Shown here one piece after another: positions 17,936-30,669 of a DNA stretch of 64,000 bases. The notes under the pieces were generated by a model that did not search any database, was not told the DNA's origin, and saw nothing but the letters and a program-made list of their open reading frames with translations. A program made the translations under genes and the position numbers. Each line of letters begins with the position of its first letter. Positions within the stretch are counted from its first letter, which is position 1. Origin of the DNA: UBA7396 sp964527685 (GTDB lineage Bacteria; Patescibacteriota; Gracilibacteria; BD1-5; UBA6164); the NCBI GenBank assembly GCA_964527685.1, contig CAZGOC010000004.1, forward strand, positions 31,962 through 95,961, read 5' to 3'.

Positions 17936-19702
17936 TTAATAATTTATTAATTCATCATATCAAGTATCGTTTTTAAAAAACTCATCTAATTTAAAATCAA
18001 TAAAATCTTTTGGTGCTTCTATTTTTACATCATTTAAATAAACTCTTTTTGCATCATTTACAAAAGATATTTTTAATAATTTTTTATTTAAATTATTTAT
18101 ATCAAAGTAAAAATTTAAGTTATTTTTTAAATCAGTTTGGTCTATAAGTAGATTAAAATCTCAATTATATTTTTCACCTTCAGTTGTATCATTTATAGAA
18201 TTATAAAAATTGTCTTCTATTAAATAGTTTAATTTTAAATCAAATAATTTCTCACTAATTTTTCATTTTCAATTTATTTTTCATTCTAAATAATTATCTC
18301 AGTATGTATTTGAATTATTAAAATCATAATTAAATAAAAAGTCTCAATTATTATAATTAAAAATTCATTTTAAAAATACATATTTATCTTTTTGACCAAC
18401 TGAAACTCAAGCAGTTAAAATATCTAATTTATCTAATAAATTATTTGTTTTAGTGTTTCAAGATACTTTAATTCAATAAACATTTTTTAAAAAATATTTA
18501 TCTTCATCATAAGAATAATTATTTTCTTTTATTGTATAAAATCAGTTTAATTTGTTATTTTCTAGTGTTATATTTCATGAAATTTCACTAAATTTTACTT
18601 TAGAATTAAAATCTTTAAAATTGTTATTTGAATCAAGATTTCAATTAAAGTTAAAAAAGTGTTTTCAATTTTTTACTCTAAAATCAACTTTTAAAAAATC
18701 TTTTGATTTATAATCTAAAGTAAATCATTCATTTTTAAATTCTTTTTTAGTTGGAATTATATTTATTGAAACTCAAGAAATTTCATCTTTAAATTCAAGA
18801 AATATATTTACTTTTGTATCATCTTTATCTGAAACAAAAGATAATTTATTTGTTTCTCATAAAGTTAGAGATAATTCTCAAGATTTTAAAAACTCTTTTA
18901 CAAAATTTTTATAAACACTATCACTACAATTAGTTGGAGTATACCAGCTATTTGAAGCTCAAAAATGGTTTTGTATTTCAAAATAATTATTACAAAAATC
19001 TCTTGTTGGAAGAAGTAAAAAGCTTTCTCAAACTTTTGAGTAAGGAGTAAATAGAGGAGTTTTTGTTAATTTCTCTACTTTTGCTATAGAATTATTTAAA
19101 TCAAAAGATTTTAAAATATTTAGAAATTCTTTTGAAGTTTCATCACTAGGTAATTTAACATATTTATTATCTTTAAAAGTATCTTTTAATTTTAATAGTA
19201 TTTCTTCAATATTTTTATCATTTACTTCAAAATTAAAATCCTTTAATAAAGCATATATTTCTCAATCTTTAGCAATTAATGATGCAAAAGTAGTTAAATC
19301 TAAGCTAAATCAACTAGAATAAGCTGAATTATAATTTGATTTTATTTTAAAATTTCAAAAACTTTCACTATCAAAAATATTTGATTTTACTTTATAATTA
19401 TCAAGAGATAAATTAAAATTACCACTTCAAAAATATTCATGATCAAAAGATAAATCTATTTTTGAGTTTCAGTTTTCTTCATAATTTGCTAGATTTTTTA
19501 ATTTAGAAGTTAGAGTTTCTAGGTAAGTTTTTGAATTATCAAACAAATTTCATTGAAGTTTTAAGATTTCTTGTTCTACTTTTTTAACTTCTTCTACAGA
19601 AGATTTTACAGTATTTGATGCATTTGCATTTAAAAAAGTAAAGTTTCATAATACCATTAAACTACTAAGTATTATGGAAATAGTTTTTTTCGATTTATTC
19701 AT
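17936..19702 (-). CDS. Large secreted protein of unknown function
   Basis: A 588-residue protein with a signal peptide at 1-28 (KKTISIILSSLMVLGNFTFL, then NANA). The mature part begins with a coiled-coil-like stretch (SSVEEVKKVEQEILKLQGNL) and continues as alternating polar/hydrophobic beta strands rich in N, K, F and S, with repeated patterns such as FNFNGNL, FNYNNG and FLFNYDF. This resembles beta-rich cell-surface proteins, but no family is recognised. Two cysteines around DFCNNYF and TNCSD could pair. It stands alone, with a terminator on its 3' side. Confidence 0.7.
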
Positions 19703-19733
19703 TTTAAATAAATTAAAAATTAAAAGTGTTTTA

Positions 19734-19785
19734 AAAAACAAGTAGTATTTTAATATATATTATTAAAAAAACAAGTAGTAAAATA
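19734..19785. repeat. Short direct repeat upstream of the secreted protein gene
   Basis: AAAAAACAAGTAGTA occurs twice about 33 nt apart in the 180-nt gap before dsbB. Further on, GTACCTA-AACA-TAGGTAC (about 19810-19827) forms a perfect 7-bp hairpin. Purpose unknown. Confidence 0.4.
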
Positions 19786-19862
19786 TAATATTTTAATATT
19801 TGACTATCCGTACCTAAACATAGGTACCAGTTTTATTCAAATTATGCTTACATAAAAAATAT

Positions 19863-19896
19863 TAAAAAAAGCTTAATTTAAATTAAGCTTTTTTTC
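19863..19896 (-). terminator. Terminator overlapping the dsbB stop
   Basis: AAAAAAAGCTTAATTT-AAATTAAGCTTTTTTT, a perfect hairpin containing the dsbB stop codon (19883-19885). Confidence 0.8.
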
Positions 19897-20404
19897 TTGC
19901 TATAAAAGTTAGTATCAAAATTGAAATAAATGTTAAAACTCACATTGCAGGAATTGTTATAAATCAAAATACTTCAACTCCATCATTTCATATACAACTA
20001 GGTCAAGATAGGGAACATTTAGTTTCTACTTTGCTTATAGCAAACATATCTAAGTATTGTAGTGAAGTGTGATAAATAGTTAAAACTAATCAAATTATAG
20101 AAAAAATACATATTAAAAAATAATTTTTCTCTATATTTTTAACACCTGAAACAACTCAAATTAAAAATAATGGAAATAAAAATATTCTCTCAACCCAACA
20201 ATAATAACAAGGATCTAAATAATAAATATACTCATAAACTAAAGCTCAAATAATTGAGATTCAAGAGATAATTGAGATAAATAAATAATAAATTTTTAAA
20301 CTTATTTTATCTTTTAATGATTTATTAAATAAAATTATTAAAGATAAAAAAAGTAAAATTAGTACTCAAATACCAACTAATGTCGAATAAAGTTCTAAAC
20401 TCAT
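19883..20404 (-). CDS. DsbB-like disulfide bond formation protein
   Basis: A 173-residue protein with four hydrophobic helices. The first redox pair is CYYC near 65-68, after a helix and before VERIFLFPLF; the second pair is C131-type TKCSLSGPSC between helices 3 and 4. DsbB passes electrons from a thiol oxidase such as DsbA to quinone. Such a system fits the cysteine-containing exported proteins here, notably 51578-53257. No dsbA is in the window. Transcribed toward its terminator, 28 nt after valS's end on the same strand. Confidence 0.85.
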
Positions 20405-20432
20405 ACTAAATTAAATTAAAAAATATTTTTTA

Positions 20433-23087
20433 TTAAATTATATCACTTAATTTTTCTTCAAGTTTTTTTAGTTTTTCAAGAGCTTCTTGCTTTTTTTGTT
20501 CTTCTCATCTTACAAGTGAAGCTGGAGCATTTCTTACAAAACTTTCATTAAGTAATTTTTTATCAAGTATTGAAATATACATTTTACAGTCTTCTATTTG
20601 AAGTTTTAATCTTTCAATTTCTCATTCCATATCTTTTGCATTTGAAGTATCAACAAACACTTCAACTCATGATTTTGTAACTATATAAGCAAGTTTATCA
20701 CTACTTTGTTTTGAAACTATTTGAGTTTGTTCTGAGCGAACTATTCAAGAAATTACTTCTAAAACTTCATTTGAAAATAAATCTTTTTTTGAAGGCTTTA
20801 TTTTTAGTTCTACTTTTATAGTATTGCTTGGAATTACATTGTTTTCAGCTCTTATATTTCTAATTTGTTTAATTACTTCAATAATTACTTCTTTATCTTT
20901 TTCTATATCTTTCTCTATATTAAAAGGGACTTTAGAAAAATTCTTTTCAATTAATTTTCCTTCAAATCATAAAGTTCCCCATAATTTTTCTGTAATAAAT
21001 GGAGCATAAGGATGCCAAAGTCTTAAAATATGATTTATAACATAAATAATTACATCAAAAGAATACTTTGAGTTTTTTGACATAATTTTAAACTCTTCTA
21101 TAAAATAATCACAAAATTCATTTTTTGTAAATTCTTTTAATAAAATTCAACTTTCAGAAAAATTTAGTTTTTCCATTCAATTATTTACTTCTTGAGAAAC
21201 AAATGAAAGTCTTGATAATATCCATTTTTCAAAGAAATTTAGATTTTCTATATTTTCTAAAAGTCTTTTTTCAATTTTGTCTATATTTTCAAGTTTATAG
21301 TCTCATTTTTCAAACAAACTCATATAAACAAATCTTGAAGCATTCCATATTTTATTTAAAAATATTTTATTTTCTTCTACATTTGCTTCATCAAATTTTA
21401 AATCATTTCCTGGAGTATTTCCTATACTTAAAGTAAGTCTTAAAGCATCTGATGAATATTTTTCAACCATATCAAGAGGGTCAATCCCATTTCATAAAGA
21501 TTTAGACATTTTCTTTCCATGTTTATCTTTTATAAGTCCATGAAAATATATTTTTTCAAAAGGAGTTTGACCTGTAAATTCATATCAAAATAAAAGCATT
21601 CTAATCACCCAAAAAAATATTATATCATGTCAAGTTTCAAGTACTGATGCTGGATAAAATTTGTTAAAATCTAAACTTCAAGTTTTTGATGGTATATCAA
21701 ATCACAATGTTGAAAAAGGCCATAAAGCTGATGAAAACCAAGTATCAAGCACATCTTCATCTTGATAATATTCTCAAGTTTTTGTTAAATCTTCACTACT
21801 TACAACCATTTCTCAAGTAGTTTTATGGTAGTATGCTGGAATTCTATGTCACCACCATAATTGTCTTGAAATACACCAATCTCTTAGATTAAAAATCCAA
21901 TCTTCAAATATTTTGTTAAATCTATTTGGAACTATTTCAAATTCTTTTTTATTATATCAAGAAATAACTTTTTTAGTCATTTCTTCAACTTTTACAAACC
22001 ATTGAGTTGAAATAATAGTTTCAATTTTACATCCACTTCTATTACAATATCAAACTTTATGATTATAGTTTTCAACTTTTAATAAATTTCATTTTGATTT
22101 AAGTAATTCTACAATATTTTCTCTTGCAGTTAAAAAATCTTGCCCTTGAAAAATTCAAGCTTTTGAAGTCATTTTTCCGTTTTTTCAAATAACTATATTA
22201 TCCATTGCAAGGTTATGTCTTTTTCAAACTTCAAAATCACTAGGATCATGAGCTGGAGTTATTTTTACAGCTCAAGTTCAAAAATCCATTTCTACCATTT
22301 CATCACCTATAATAGGTATTTCTTTATTTAAAATAGGTAAAATAAGTTTTTTTCAAGCCTTTAATAATGCTTTATATCTTTTGTCTTTTGGATGCACAGC
22401 AACTGCCTCATCTCAAAGCAATGTTTCAGGTCTTGTTGTTGCTACTATTATCTCATTATCGCTTCAAGAAACAAAATAAGTTATATAATAAAGTTTTCCT
22501 AATTCTTCTTTATAATCAACTTCTTGATCAGAAACTACAGTATCAAGTGCAGGAGAATAATTTACCATATATTCTCATTTATAAATCATACCTTTGTTAT
22601 ATAAATCAACAAAAGCATCAGTTACAGTTTTGTATAAATCAGGATCTAGTGTGAATTTTTCTCTAGACCAATCAAGAGAAGATCAAACAACTTTTATTTG
22701 ATCTGATATAGTTTTATGTGAAAAGTCTTTCCATTTCCAAACTTCATCTAAAAACTTTTCTCTTCAAAGAGATTGTCTTGTAATACCTTGTGATAGTAGG
22801 TTTTTTTCAACTTTTGCTTGAGTTGCAATTCAAGCATGATCTGTTCAAGGAAGCCACAAAGTTTCATCTCAAATCATACGATGATATCTTACCATAATAT
22901 CTTCTAAAGTTAAAGTAAGAGCATGTCATAGATGCAAGACTCAAGTTACATTTGGAGGAGGCAAGGGAATATAAAAAGTATTGTTTGAAGTAGTTTTTTT
23001 AGGTTTAAAATATCCACCATTTTCCCAAGCTTTATAAATATCTTGTTCAAAGTTTTCTGGTTCATATTTTTTTGAAAATGTTGTCAT
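20433..23087 (-). CDS. valS: Valyl-tRNA synthetase
   Basis: An 884-residue class I synthetase that charges and edits tRNA-Val. HIGH-type HLGHA is near residue 52, editing motifs (VATTRPETLLGD, GTGAVKITPAHDP) near 216-290, the KMSKS loop GKKMSKSLG near 525, then the anticodon domain and a C-terminal coiled coil from about 825 (EIERLKLQIEDCKMYISIL, EALEKLKKLEEKL). Length agrees with the family. UGA reads as glycine in NVTGVLHLGHA and GTDHAG. The ATG is at 23085-23087. No T-box is seen upstream. Confidence 0.96.
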
Positions 23088-23172
23088 CTTGCAAAAAAAT
23101 TAAAAAATAAAAAAGAAAAATTTTTCTTCTTTTTTATTATACAAAATAACTTGTTTTTGCAAGATTTATTTT

Positions 23173-23324
23173 AAAGTAAAGTTGAGATAATTCAAGCAAA
23201 TCAGAGGGAGTTGAATAAAAACCACTCCTAACCTCCCCTTGTCAGGGGAGGGACTAAAAAAAATCCTTTAATACCTTCCACCTGACAAGGGGGACTACAG
23301 GGGGTTTTGATTTAACTTTACTTA
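23173..23324. repeat. MITE-like palindromic element
   Basis: Outer inverted repeats AAGTAAAGTT (about 23174) and AACTTTACTT (about 23314) enclose an inner pair: CTCCCCTTGTCAGGGGAGG on the left and CACCTGACAAGGGGGACT on the right, flanked by AAAACC and GGTTTT. It is G/C-rich against its surroundings and fills most of the 250-nt gap between valS and the DUF559 gene. It has no open frame. Related G/C-rich words occur in the uvrC insert. Confidence 0.65.
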
Positions 23325-23337
23325 TTTACTATCTATT

Positions 23338-23709
23338 ATGCAAGATAAATATATTCCATATGATATAAGATTAAAAGAAAGAGCAAGAGATCTTAGAAAA
23401 AATCAAACTCCAGCAGAAAACTATATTTGGCAAAAAATACTTAGAAATAAACAATTTTTTTGATACAAATTTACTCGTCAAAAAATACTTTGATTTTTTA
23501 TTGCTGATTTTTATTGTAGTGAATTAAAATTTGTCATTGAAATCGATTGAGATACTCACTCTACGGATAAAGCAATTGTGTATGATGAAGAAAGAACTAT
23601 AGAATTAAATAAATTATGACTACAAGTTATTAGATATACAAACAAAGAAATTTTAGAAAATATAGAGTGAGTTTATGAAGACTTGACTGAAAAATTAAAA
23701 TTAAAATAA
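23338..23709 (+). CDS. DUF559 endonuclease-like protein
   Basis: A 123-residue protein of the DUF559 family, related to very-short-patch-repair and restriction-like (PD-(D/E)XK) nucleases. Characteristic stretches are RARDLRKNQTPAENYIWQKI near 14-33, FIADFYCSELKFVIEIDGDTH near 53-73 with D, E and D as likely metal ligands, and LGLQVIRYTNKEIL near 92. DUF559 genes are often scattered and mobile; here one lies next to a palindromic element. Biological role unknown. Confidence 0.85.
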
Positions 23710-23712
23710 ACT

Positions 23713-24858
23713 TTAATAATTCTCTAAATAAATATCATCATTTTCTTTTTCATCAAAACTATCTAAAACTTGTTTTAATATATAGTTTACTGATGGTACA
23801 TCAAAAGTATTAATGACTTTTTTTATTTTTCTATAAATTACTTCAAAATTTTTTGATCAATTATTTACTTCAATTTTTGCCTCAAATAAAGCACTAAGTA
23901 TATCAGCATATTTTACATATTTTCAGTTTTCTCAAAAAAAAGGATTTAACATAAAATCTTTTATAAAATTTTTATAATCATTATCTATATGGCAAAATAA
24001 AACATCATTCATCATATCATTTTCAACTTTTTCTAAAATCTCTAAAAATCAAGGAACTGCTTTTTTTGTTGGTGTGATTATATCTCAAGTAATAGCTTCT
24101 GGTATATCATGATACAATGCTCTAAATAACATATTTTCCATATCTAGATTTTTATTATTTTGATTTTCAATCATTGTAATAATATATGTTATAAATGTTA
24201 TAAAAGCTAAATGAGACATAACAGAAATAGGAAAAAGTCTATTTTTTTGATTCCATCTCATACAATGACTAAGCCTTCTTATATTTAAAAGATATAAAAC
24301 ACTATTTTTATTGTTTAAAAGCATTTTTAAACTAGGTAGACTTTGGCTTATATCATCTAAAGAATTGTTTATTTCAGTAAGTATTGGAGTATAAATTTCT
24401 GTATAAATTTTAGCATTTATATTCGCTTCATGTAATCAAGCTATTTTTTTTGCTCATTTAATAATAAGTAATTCTTTTTTAAAAGCTTTATTATTTAATG
24501 TATCTAAAATATCTTTTTTTATGTATTCTGGTGCATCAAAAGATAATAAATATTTTATTGATTTTGAAGATAATTTTAAAAATATTTCTTTATCATTTTT
24601 TTCTATATAATTTTTTGTTCAAGAATTTATGTCAGATAAAATCAAATTTTTAAAAGACTCAAAAATAGTCCTTTTAATTATAAATTCTTTGTTTATTTTA
24701 TATCAGTTTTTTTCTTCAATTTGAGCTAAAAATAAAGCAATATGTAGTGTGTATCAAAGATTATCAAGAGTTGAAATATTTTCTATTCTAGGGAAATTAT
24801 TCCATCTTTTCATAGAAAGCCCACTTGATAGCATATTTTTTAGTATTTCTCAAATCAT
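23713..24858 (-). CDS. HD-domain phosphohydrolase, YfbR-like core
   Basis: A 381-residue protein. Residues of about 185-290 contain an HD fold: RRLSHCMRWNQKNRLFPISV, SHLAFITF as first histidine region, then ALYHDIPEAITGDIITPTKK, close to the HDxxEaxTGDxPTPxK motif of YfbR-type 5'-nucleotidases. The N-terminal 180 residues and the C-terminal tail are extra relative to YfbR (about 200 residues) and are not recognised. It may hydrolyse deoxynucleotide monophosphates, an inference from the motif. Converges with the DUF559 gene, 3 nt apart. Confidence 0.8.
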
Positions 24859-24917
24859 AGTTTTTTAGTTAATTATTGATTTTAGTATATTTATAGTTAT
24901 TTAAAAGTAAATTTTTT

Positions 24918-24944
24918 TTGATTTTTACATATTTTTTATATAAT
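24918..24944 (+). promoter_or_regulatory. Promoter of the DUF4012-murE-fic-dnaX-priA operon
   Basis: TTGATT at 24918-24923, 15-nt spacer, TATAAT at 24939-24944, 27 nt before the ATG at 24971. Confidence 0.65.
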
Positions 24945-24970
24945 AAATTTATACTTTTTAAATATGTTTT

Positions 24971-27175
24971 ATGTCTGAAAAATCAAATAAAGACAATGAA
25001 GAAATAAAAAAAATTGAAATATTAAATGATATAGAAAAAAAAGATGAAAATAAAGATATTGATATCTCGTCTATTTTTTTGTTACAAAAAACAAGAATTT
25101 TTAAAAAACTATTTAAAAAAAATACTCTTGATTTAAAAACTGACTTAAAAAAATATGTTTTTTGTAGTATATATCCTAAAATAAAATTATTAAAACTTTA
25201 TAGACCAATAAATATTGATATAAAAAAAGTAAAAAAACCAAAAACTCTTATTTTGTCATATTATCTACCTACAAAAGATGAAACTACAGTTGATTTTTGA
25301 GAAATAAAAGAAAATAAAGAGTATTTTGATTTAATAAAACCAACAAAAAAAGTATTTGATTTTAAAAAAATATTAAAATTTAAATTTCATATATTTAAAA
25401 TACTTTTAAGTTTATTATTATTGAGTCTTTTCTTAGTTTGATATTGATTTTGAACTAAATATTATATAGAAAATACTTTTTTGAAAATATCAAATCTCAA
25501 TTTAAAAAATATAGATAGTTTAATAAAAGAAATACCTTTAATAAATAGAGATTTAAAAAATATAAATATATTAATTTTGCCTATAAAATGATTAAACTTA
25601 ATTATAAACAATGATTCAATCAATAATTTGTCAAATATAATAAATTGAACTTTAAATATTATAAATATTGCTAATTCTTGAGTTAAAATTTATACTTGAC
25701 TTGATGAAATGATTAAAAATAAATGAGTTGAAAATATTATGTTTTCTCAATTTATTGAAAATATCACTCCAATTTTATCTTCAATGAGAGATAATTTAGA
25801 GATTTGAGTTAATGATTTTAATAGAGTAAAAAGCTTTTCATCACCAAAACTTGATGAAAATTTAAATAAATATAAAAGTATATTAACTAAAATAAAATTA
25901 GATTTTGATAAAATATATTGAAATTTAGATGTGATAAAAGATATTTTATGACATAATGAGAAAAAAACTTATTTTGTTATATTTCAAAATAACGATGAAA
26001 TAAGACCTACAGGTGGTTTTATGTGAAGTGTTTGAATAATTGAGATATTTAGATGACAAGTTATAAAGTTTGAAAATAAAGATATTTATGCAATAGAGTG
26101 GGATTTAAAAGATTTTGCTTCAAAGTCTTGAGTTGCTTTTGAAGAAGTTTCTCCAAAATGACTTAATAAAATAACTCCTACTTTTTGACTTAGAGATGCT
26201 AATTATTTCCCAGAAATAAAAGAAAGTAGTTTAAAAATAAAATCATTTTTAGATAAATCTCCAAAATATAAAATTGATTGAATTGTTTATATAAATCAAA
26301 ATATTATAAAAGATATATTAAAGCTAACTTGACCTATATATTTTGATGATTTAAAAAAAGATATAAATGATGAAAATTTTTCTTTAATTTTTTCTACTTT
26401 AGTTGAAGCAAAACTTACAAAAACACATACTTTATCAACTCCAAAACAAATATTATTTGATTTTTCAAAAGTATTTTTAGATAAACTAAAAAAAGATAAA
26501 GATTATAAAAAATACTTAGATTTAGCTTTTAAAAGTATTTTAAAAAAAGATATAATATTTTACTTGTTTGATGAGAAAAACAATGATTTTTTAACTTCAT
26601 TATGACTTGAAAAAAAATATTATTATAATAATTATTTAGATTTTAATTATCCAGTTTTTACTTCAATTTCTTGAAATAAGTCAGATAGATATATAAAAAG
26701 AGATTTTGTAAAAAATGTAAATATTTGAAATGATTGTAGTATAAATTCAACTTTTACTATAAATCAAAGACACAACTTTACTTTAAATGATGAGGTTTTA
26801 GTAAAAACTTTGCTTTATGAAAATAATTTAACAAATAAAGTAGATGTTTCTAATATTTTAGATATTCAAGGAAGGGGATTAAATAAACAATTTGTAAGAG
26901 TTTTAATTCCAAAAGATGCTGTGGTGGAAGATAGCTTAAAATATTTTGTAGAAAATAAACAAAATTATAAAGAAGTTTCTTTTTATTTAGAAACATTTCC
27001 ATCTTTAAATTCTAATTTTTCTTTTAATTACTCTATATTAAATCCTTCTTGTAAAAATTATAATTATTTATTACAAAAACAACCTTGAATTTCAAATTAT
27101 TGATTAGAATTTATAAAAAATTGAAATTTAGAAAACTCTTTATATAATGAAACTGATTTTATCTATAATAATTAA
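24971..27175 (+). CDS. DUF4012 membrane protein
   Basis: A 734-residue protein with a charged cytoplasmic N-terminus, one membrane helix at about 139-160 (ILLSLLLLSLFLVGYGFG) and a long outer domain. The segment KKTYFVIFQNNDEIRPTGGF near 335-354 is the hallmark of DUF4012 (NxxElRptGGF), followed by a GSVGIIEIFRGQ strand. Such proteins occur in Gram-positives and CPR bacteria next to surface-polysaccharide or cell-wall genes; function is unknown. It overlaps nothing but is only 2 nt from murE, so they share a transcript. Confidence 0.85.
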
Positions 27176-27177
27176 AA

Positions 27178-28485
27178 ATGTCTTTTAAACAACACATATC
27201 TCTTGATAATCCATTAAGACTACTTTATCATCGTATAAGAGCAATTATAGCATCTTTTATTTATTGATTTCCATCAAGAAATATGGTGATTATTTGAATT
27301 ACTTGAACTAATTGAAAAACAACAACTACAAATTTAGTAGCTAGATGATTAAAGTCAGCTTGAAAAAAAGTTTTTATGTTTTCTACAATAAATTATTTTA
27401 TTTGAGATAATGAATATAGAAACGATACAAAAATGACTTCTCCAGATCCATTTTTACTTCAAAGCTTATTAAAAAAAGCTAAAGATGAATGATGTGAAAT
27501 AGCAGTTATTGAAACTTCAAGTCATTCAATAACTATGAGTAGAAATTGGGGAATTGATTATGATGTAGTTTTATTAACAAACATAACTCAAGATCATTTA
27601 GATTTACATCATACTATGGATAATTATGTAAAAACTAAATTAAGACTTTTTAAAAACCTTATTTGATCAAAAAGAAAACCTTGAATAAAAAAAACTTCTA
27701 TTATAAATATTGATAGTGATTATAAAGATTTATTTTTAAATGAAACTTATGATGTTTTAACAACTTATTGATTTGATCACAATGCTAATTTAAGAGCTAC
27801 AAATATAATAAATGATATTTCATGAGTAACTTTTGATGTAAAAATCCCAGGAAATACATTAAAAATAGAAACTTCATTATTTTGAAAACACAATATATAT
27901 AATATACTTTGAGCTATTTGAATATTTTTATCACTTTGATTAAAAGAAAAAGATATAGAAAAAGCTATAAAAGAAGTAAATGTGATTCCTTGAAGACTTG
28001 AAGAAATTAGAAATTATGAATGATTTAAAGTATTTGTTGATTATGCGCACACTCAAGATGCTTTAGAAAATGTGTTAAATACACTAAAAAGTATTAATTG
28101 AATAAATAGAATTATAACAGTTTTTTGAGCTACTTGAGATAGAGATAGATCAAAAAGACCTTTGATGTGAGAAGTTGTTTCAAGATTGTCTGATTATGTA
28201 GTATTAACTCAAGACGATGATTATAGTGAAAAAACTCAAGATATTATGAAAGATATATTGCCTTGAATTGAAAGAAAAGAATGAAATGATTTTTGGATTA
28301 TTCCAAATAGAGAAACAGCAATTAGAACAGCTTTATTACAAGCAGAAAAAAATGATGCTATTTTAATAGCTTGAAAATGAGATGAACATATTATGATGAC
28401 AAATTTATGACCAATCCCTTATAATGACAAAGAAGTTGTATTAAAAATTTTAAAAGAAATAGATGATAATAAAATAATAAAATAA
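27178..28485 (+). CDS. murE: UDP-MurNAc-tripeptide synthetase (MurE-type Mur ligase)
   Basis: A 435-residue Mur ligase adding the third amino acid of the peptidoglycan peptide. The ATP loop GITGTNGKTTTTNL is near 40, ETSSHS near 108, NITQDHLDLH near 129, and the C-terminal domain has VDYAHTQDALEN near 283 and GATGDRDRSKRP near 315. The first UDP-binding domain of typical MurE (about 90 residues) is missing, so it starts almost at the ATP-binding domain, a shortened form. The third-residue specificity cannot be read safely. Glycines of the P-loop are UGA. Confidence 0.9.
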
Positions 28486-28487
28486 TT

Positions 28488-29246
28488 ATGAAAATATTAA
28501 AAGATAAATACTTGGATGAATACAATAAAAAAACTATTAATATTAATGAAAAAATTAATAATTTTTTATCTTTTTCCAAAGATTTTAATTTTGATTATTT
28601 AATTGAAGCTTCAAGTGTTTATTCATCAAATATTGAATGAAATACTACAAATTTAAATTCATTTATGAATTATAAAATACAAGCAAAAAAAACAAAAACT
28701 AAAGATATTGAAGAAATTGAAAGTTTGATAGAAGCATACAATTTTGCTTGAAATAATTTATTAAATCAAGAAAATTTTTTAAAAGCTCATTATATTGCTT
28801 CAAAAACATTGTTAATAAATTCTAAAAGGGGAGTTTATAGAGATGATAAAGTATGAGTTTTTTGAAAAAATTGACTTATTTATATGGCTATTGAACAAGA
28901 ATTTGTAAAAGAAAATATGCAAAATTTGTTTGATGATATAAATTTGTTATTAAATAAAGAATTATCAAATCAAGAAATATTTTATTATGCTTCATTTATA
29001 CATCTTGTTTTTGTGCATATTCGTCCTTTTTCTGATTGAAATTGAAGATGTGCAAGACTTTTAGAAAAATGGTTTTTAGTTTCAAAGTTATGAAAAGATT
29101 TTCAGAAATTGCAATCTGAAAAGTTTTATAAAGAAAATAGACAAAAGTATTATGAAAATATAAGCTTGTGAGTTAATTATTATGAATTAAATTATGATAA
29201 TTCACTTAATTTTTTACTTATGTTAAAAGAAAGTTTAGATAATTAA
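28488..29246 (+). CDS. Fic-domain AMP-transferase-like protein
   Basis: A 252-residue Fic protein. The catalytic motif HIRPFSDGNGRCAR (HPFxxGNGRxxR type) is near 176-189, and the N-terminal helix carries SSNIEGNTTNL near 46-56, the inhibitory (S/T)xxxE(G/N) motif that blocks ATP by its glutamate. This is the regulated, self-inhibited class. Fic proteins usually transfer AMP to target hydroxyls; the target here is unknown. The gene lies between murE and dnaX with tiny gaps, so a housekeeping or self-regulatory role is as likely as an effector role. Confidence 0.9.
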
Positions 29247-29262
29247 TTATTTTATTAAAATT

Positions 29263-30669
29263 ATGACACTTTACCTAAAATATCGTCCTACTGACTTTGA
29301 AAGTTTAGTTTGACAAGATTTTATAAAAAATACCTTAAGAGAAGCTATAAAAAAAGACAAATTAATTTGAGCTTATTTGTTTTGTGGACCTAGAGGAACA
29401 GGGAAAACTTCAACTGCAAGAATATTTGCAAAAGCAATAAATTGTTTAAATTTAGATAATTGAAATCCTTGTTTAAAGTGTAGAGTTTGTGAGTGATTTC
29501 TAGAAAATAGTTTAGTTGATATAATAGAAATAGATGCTGCAAGTAATACTTGAGTTGACAATATAAGAGAAATAATTGAAAAAGCTGTTTTTTCACCTAC
29601 AATTTGTAAATATAAAGTTTATATAATAGATGAAGTTCATATGTTATCAAAATGAGCTTTTAATGCCTTACTTAAAATACTTGAAGAACCACCTAAACAT
29701 CTAAAATTTATTTTAGCAACTACAGAAAAACACAAAATCCCAGAAACTATATTGTCTCGTTGTCAAATATATGATTTTAAGTCTATAAATTCAGTTGATT
29801 TAACAAATAGATTAAAATTTATTGCAAAAAATGAAGATATAAAAATAGATGAAAAATCTTTAGAGTTTATTGTAAAACAATCAAGATGATGACTTAGAAA
29901 TGCAATTTCTTTATTTGAGCAATTAATTATTAATGATGAAATAAATTATGAAAATATTATAAATAATTATTGAATTCCAACAAATGATATAATAACAAAT
30001 TTTTATAATAAAATTATAAACAATGACAATTCTTTAGTAAATGATTTTTATGCTATTTCAAATGACTTTAATTTGCAATTATTTTTTAAAGAATTACTTT
30101 TTTATATAAAAGATATTTTACTAGAAAATTTAAATAATCCACAATTACTAGATAAAAATATATTTATAATTGAAACTTTATCTAAAGCATTTTCTGATTC
30201 TAAAAACTCATTTGATGAAAAAACTATTTTTTTAATTTGATTATTAAAATGTATTGAAAATAAAGATAAAAAAATAGAAATAAAACCTCAAAAAGAATTT
30301 AAAAAAATAGATGAAAAACCATATATTGAAGATAAAAAAGAGGATAATGAAAATCTAACAAATGATGATTTATTTGATATTTTTTGAGCAGATGAAGAAA
30401 AAAAAGAAGAAGAAATAACTCAAAAAAAAGAATCTAATTCATCATTTGACCAAGAAAAATTAATAAATGAAGTAAAGAACTTATGATGAAAATGAGCTTT
30501 AACTATGTCTTTAAGATGATCATCTTTTAGTTTTGACTTTAAAAAATTAACTATTTTAACAAAAACTAAAATGAGCTTAAAACAAATCTCATCAAATGAA
30601 AATATAGCTTTAATTACTTTAGCTATGGAAAAAATATGATTTTTAGATATTAATATAGAAGTAAAATAA
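29263..30669 (+). CDS. dnaX: DNA polymerase III subunit gamma/tau
   Basis: A 468-residue clamp-loader ATPase. Walker A GPRGTGKTSTAR is near 42-53, the four-cysteine zinc module (C60-type NCLNLDNGNPCLKCRVC) near 60-77, Walker B YIIDEVHML near 125, the SRC motif (ETILSRCQ) near 162. The C-terminal third (about 330-468) is a charged linker and a short tau-like tail. No obvious dnaX frameshift cassette was noted. The stop TAA overlaps the next ATG (TAATG), so priA is translationally coupled. Confidence 0.93.

Noticed and set aside
19806..19830. GTACCTA hairpin and a similar word at 38405 as a shared RNA element
   Set aside because: Only about 12 nt are shared and the second site does not form the same hairpin.
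24085..24324. Separate 79-residue gene inside the HD protein
   Set aside because: It is an internal piece of the 381-residue frame that appears split only if UGA is taken as stop.
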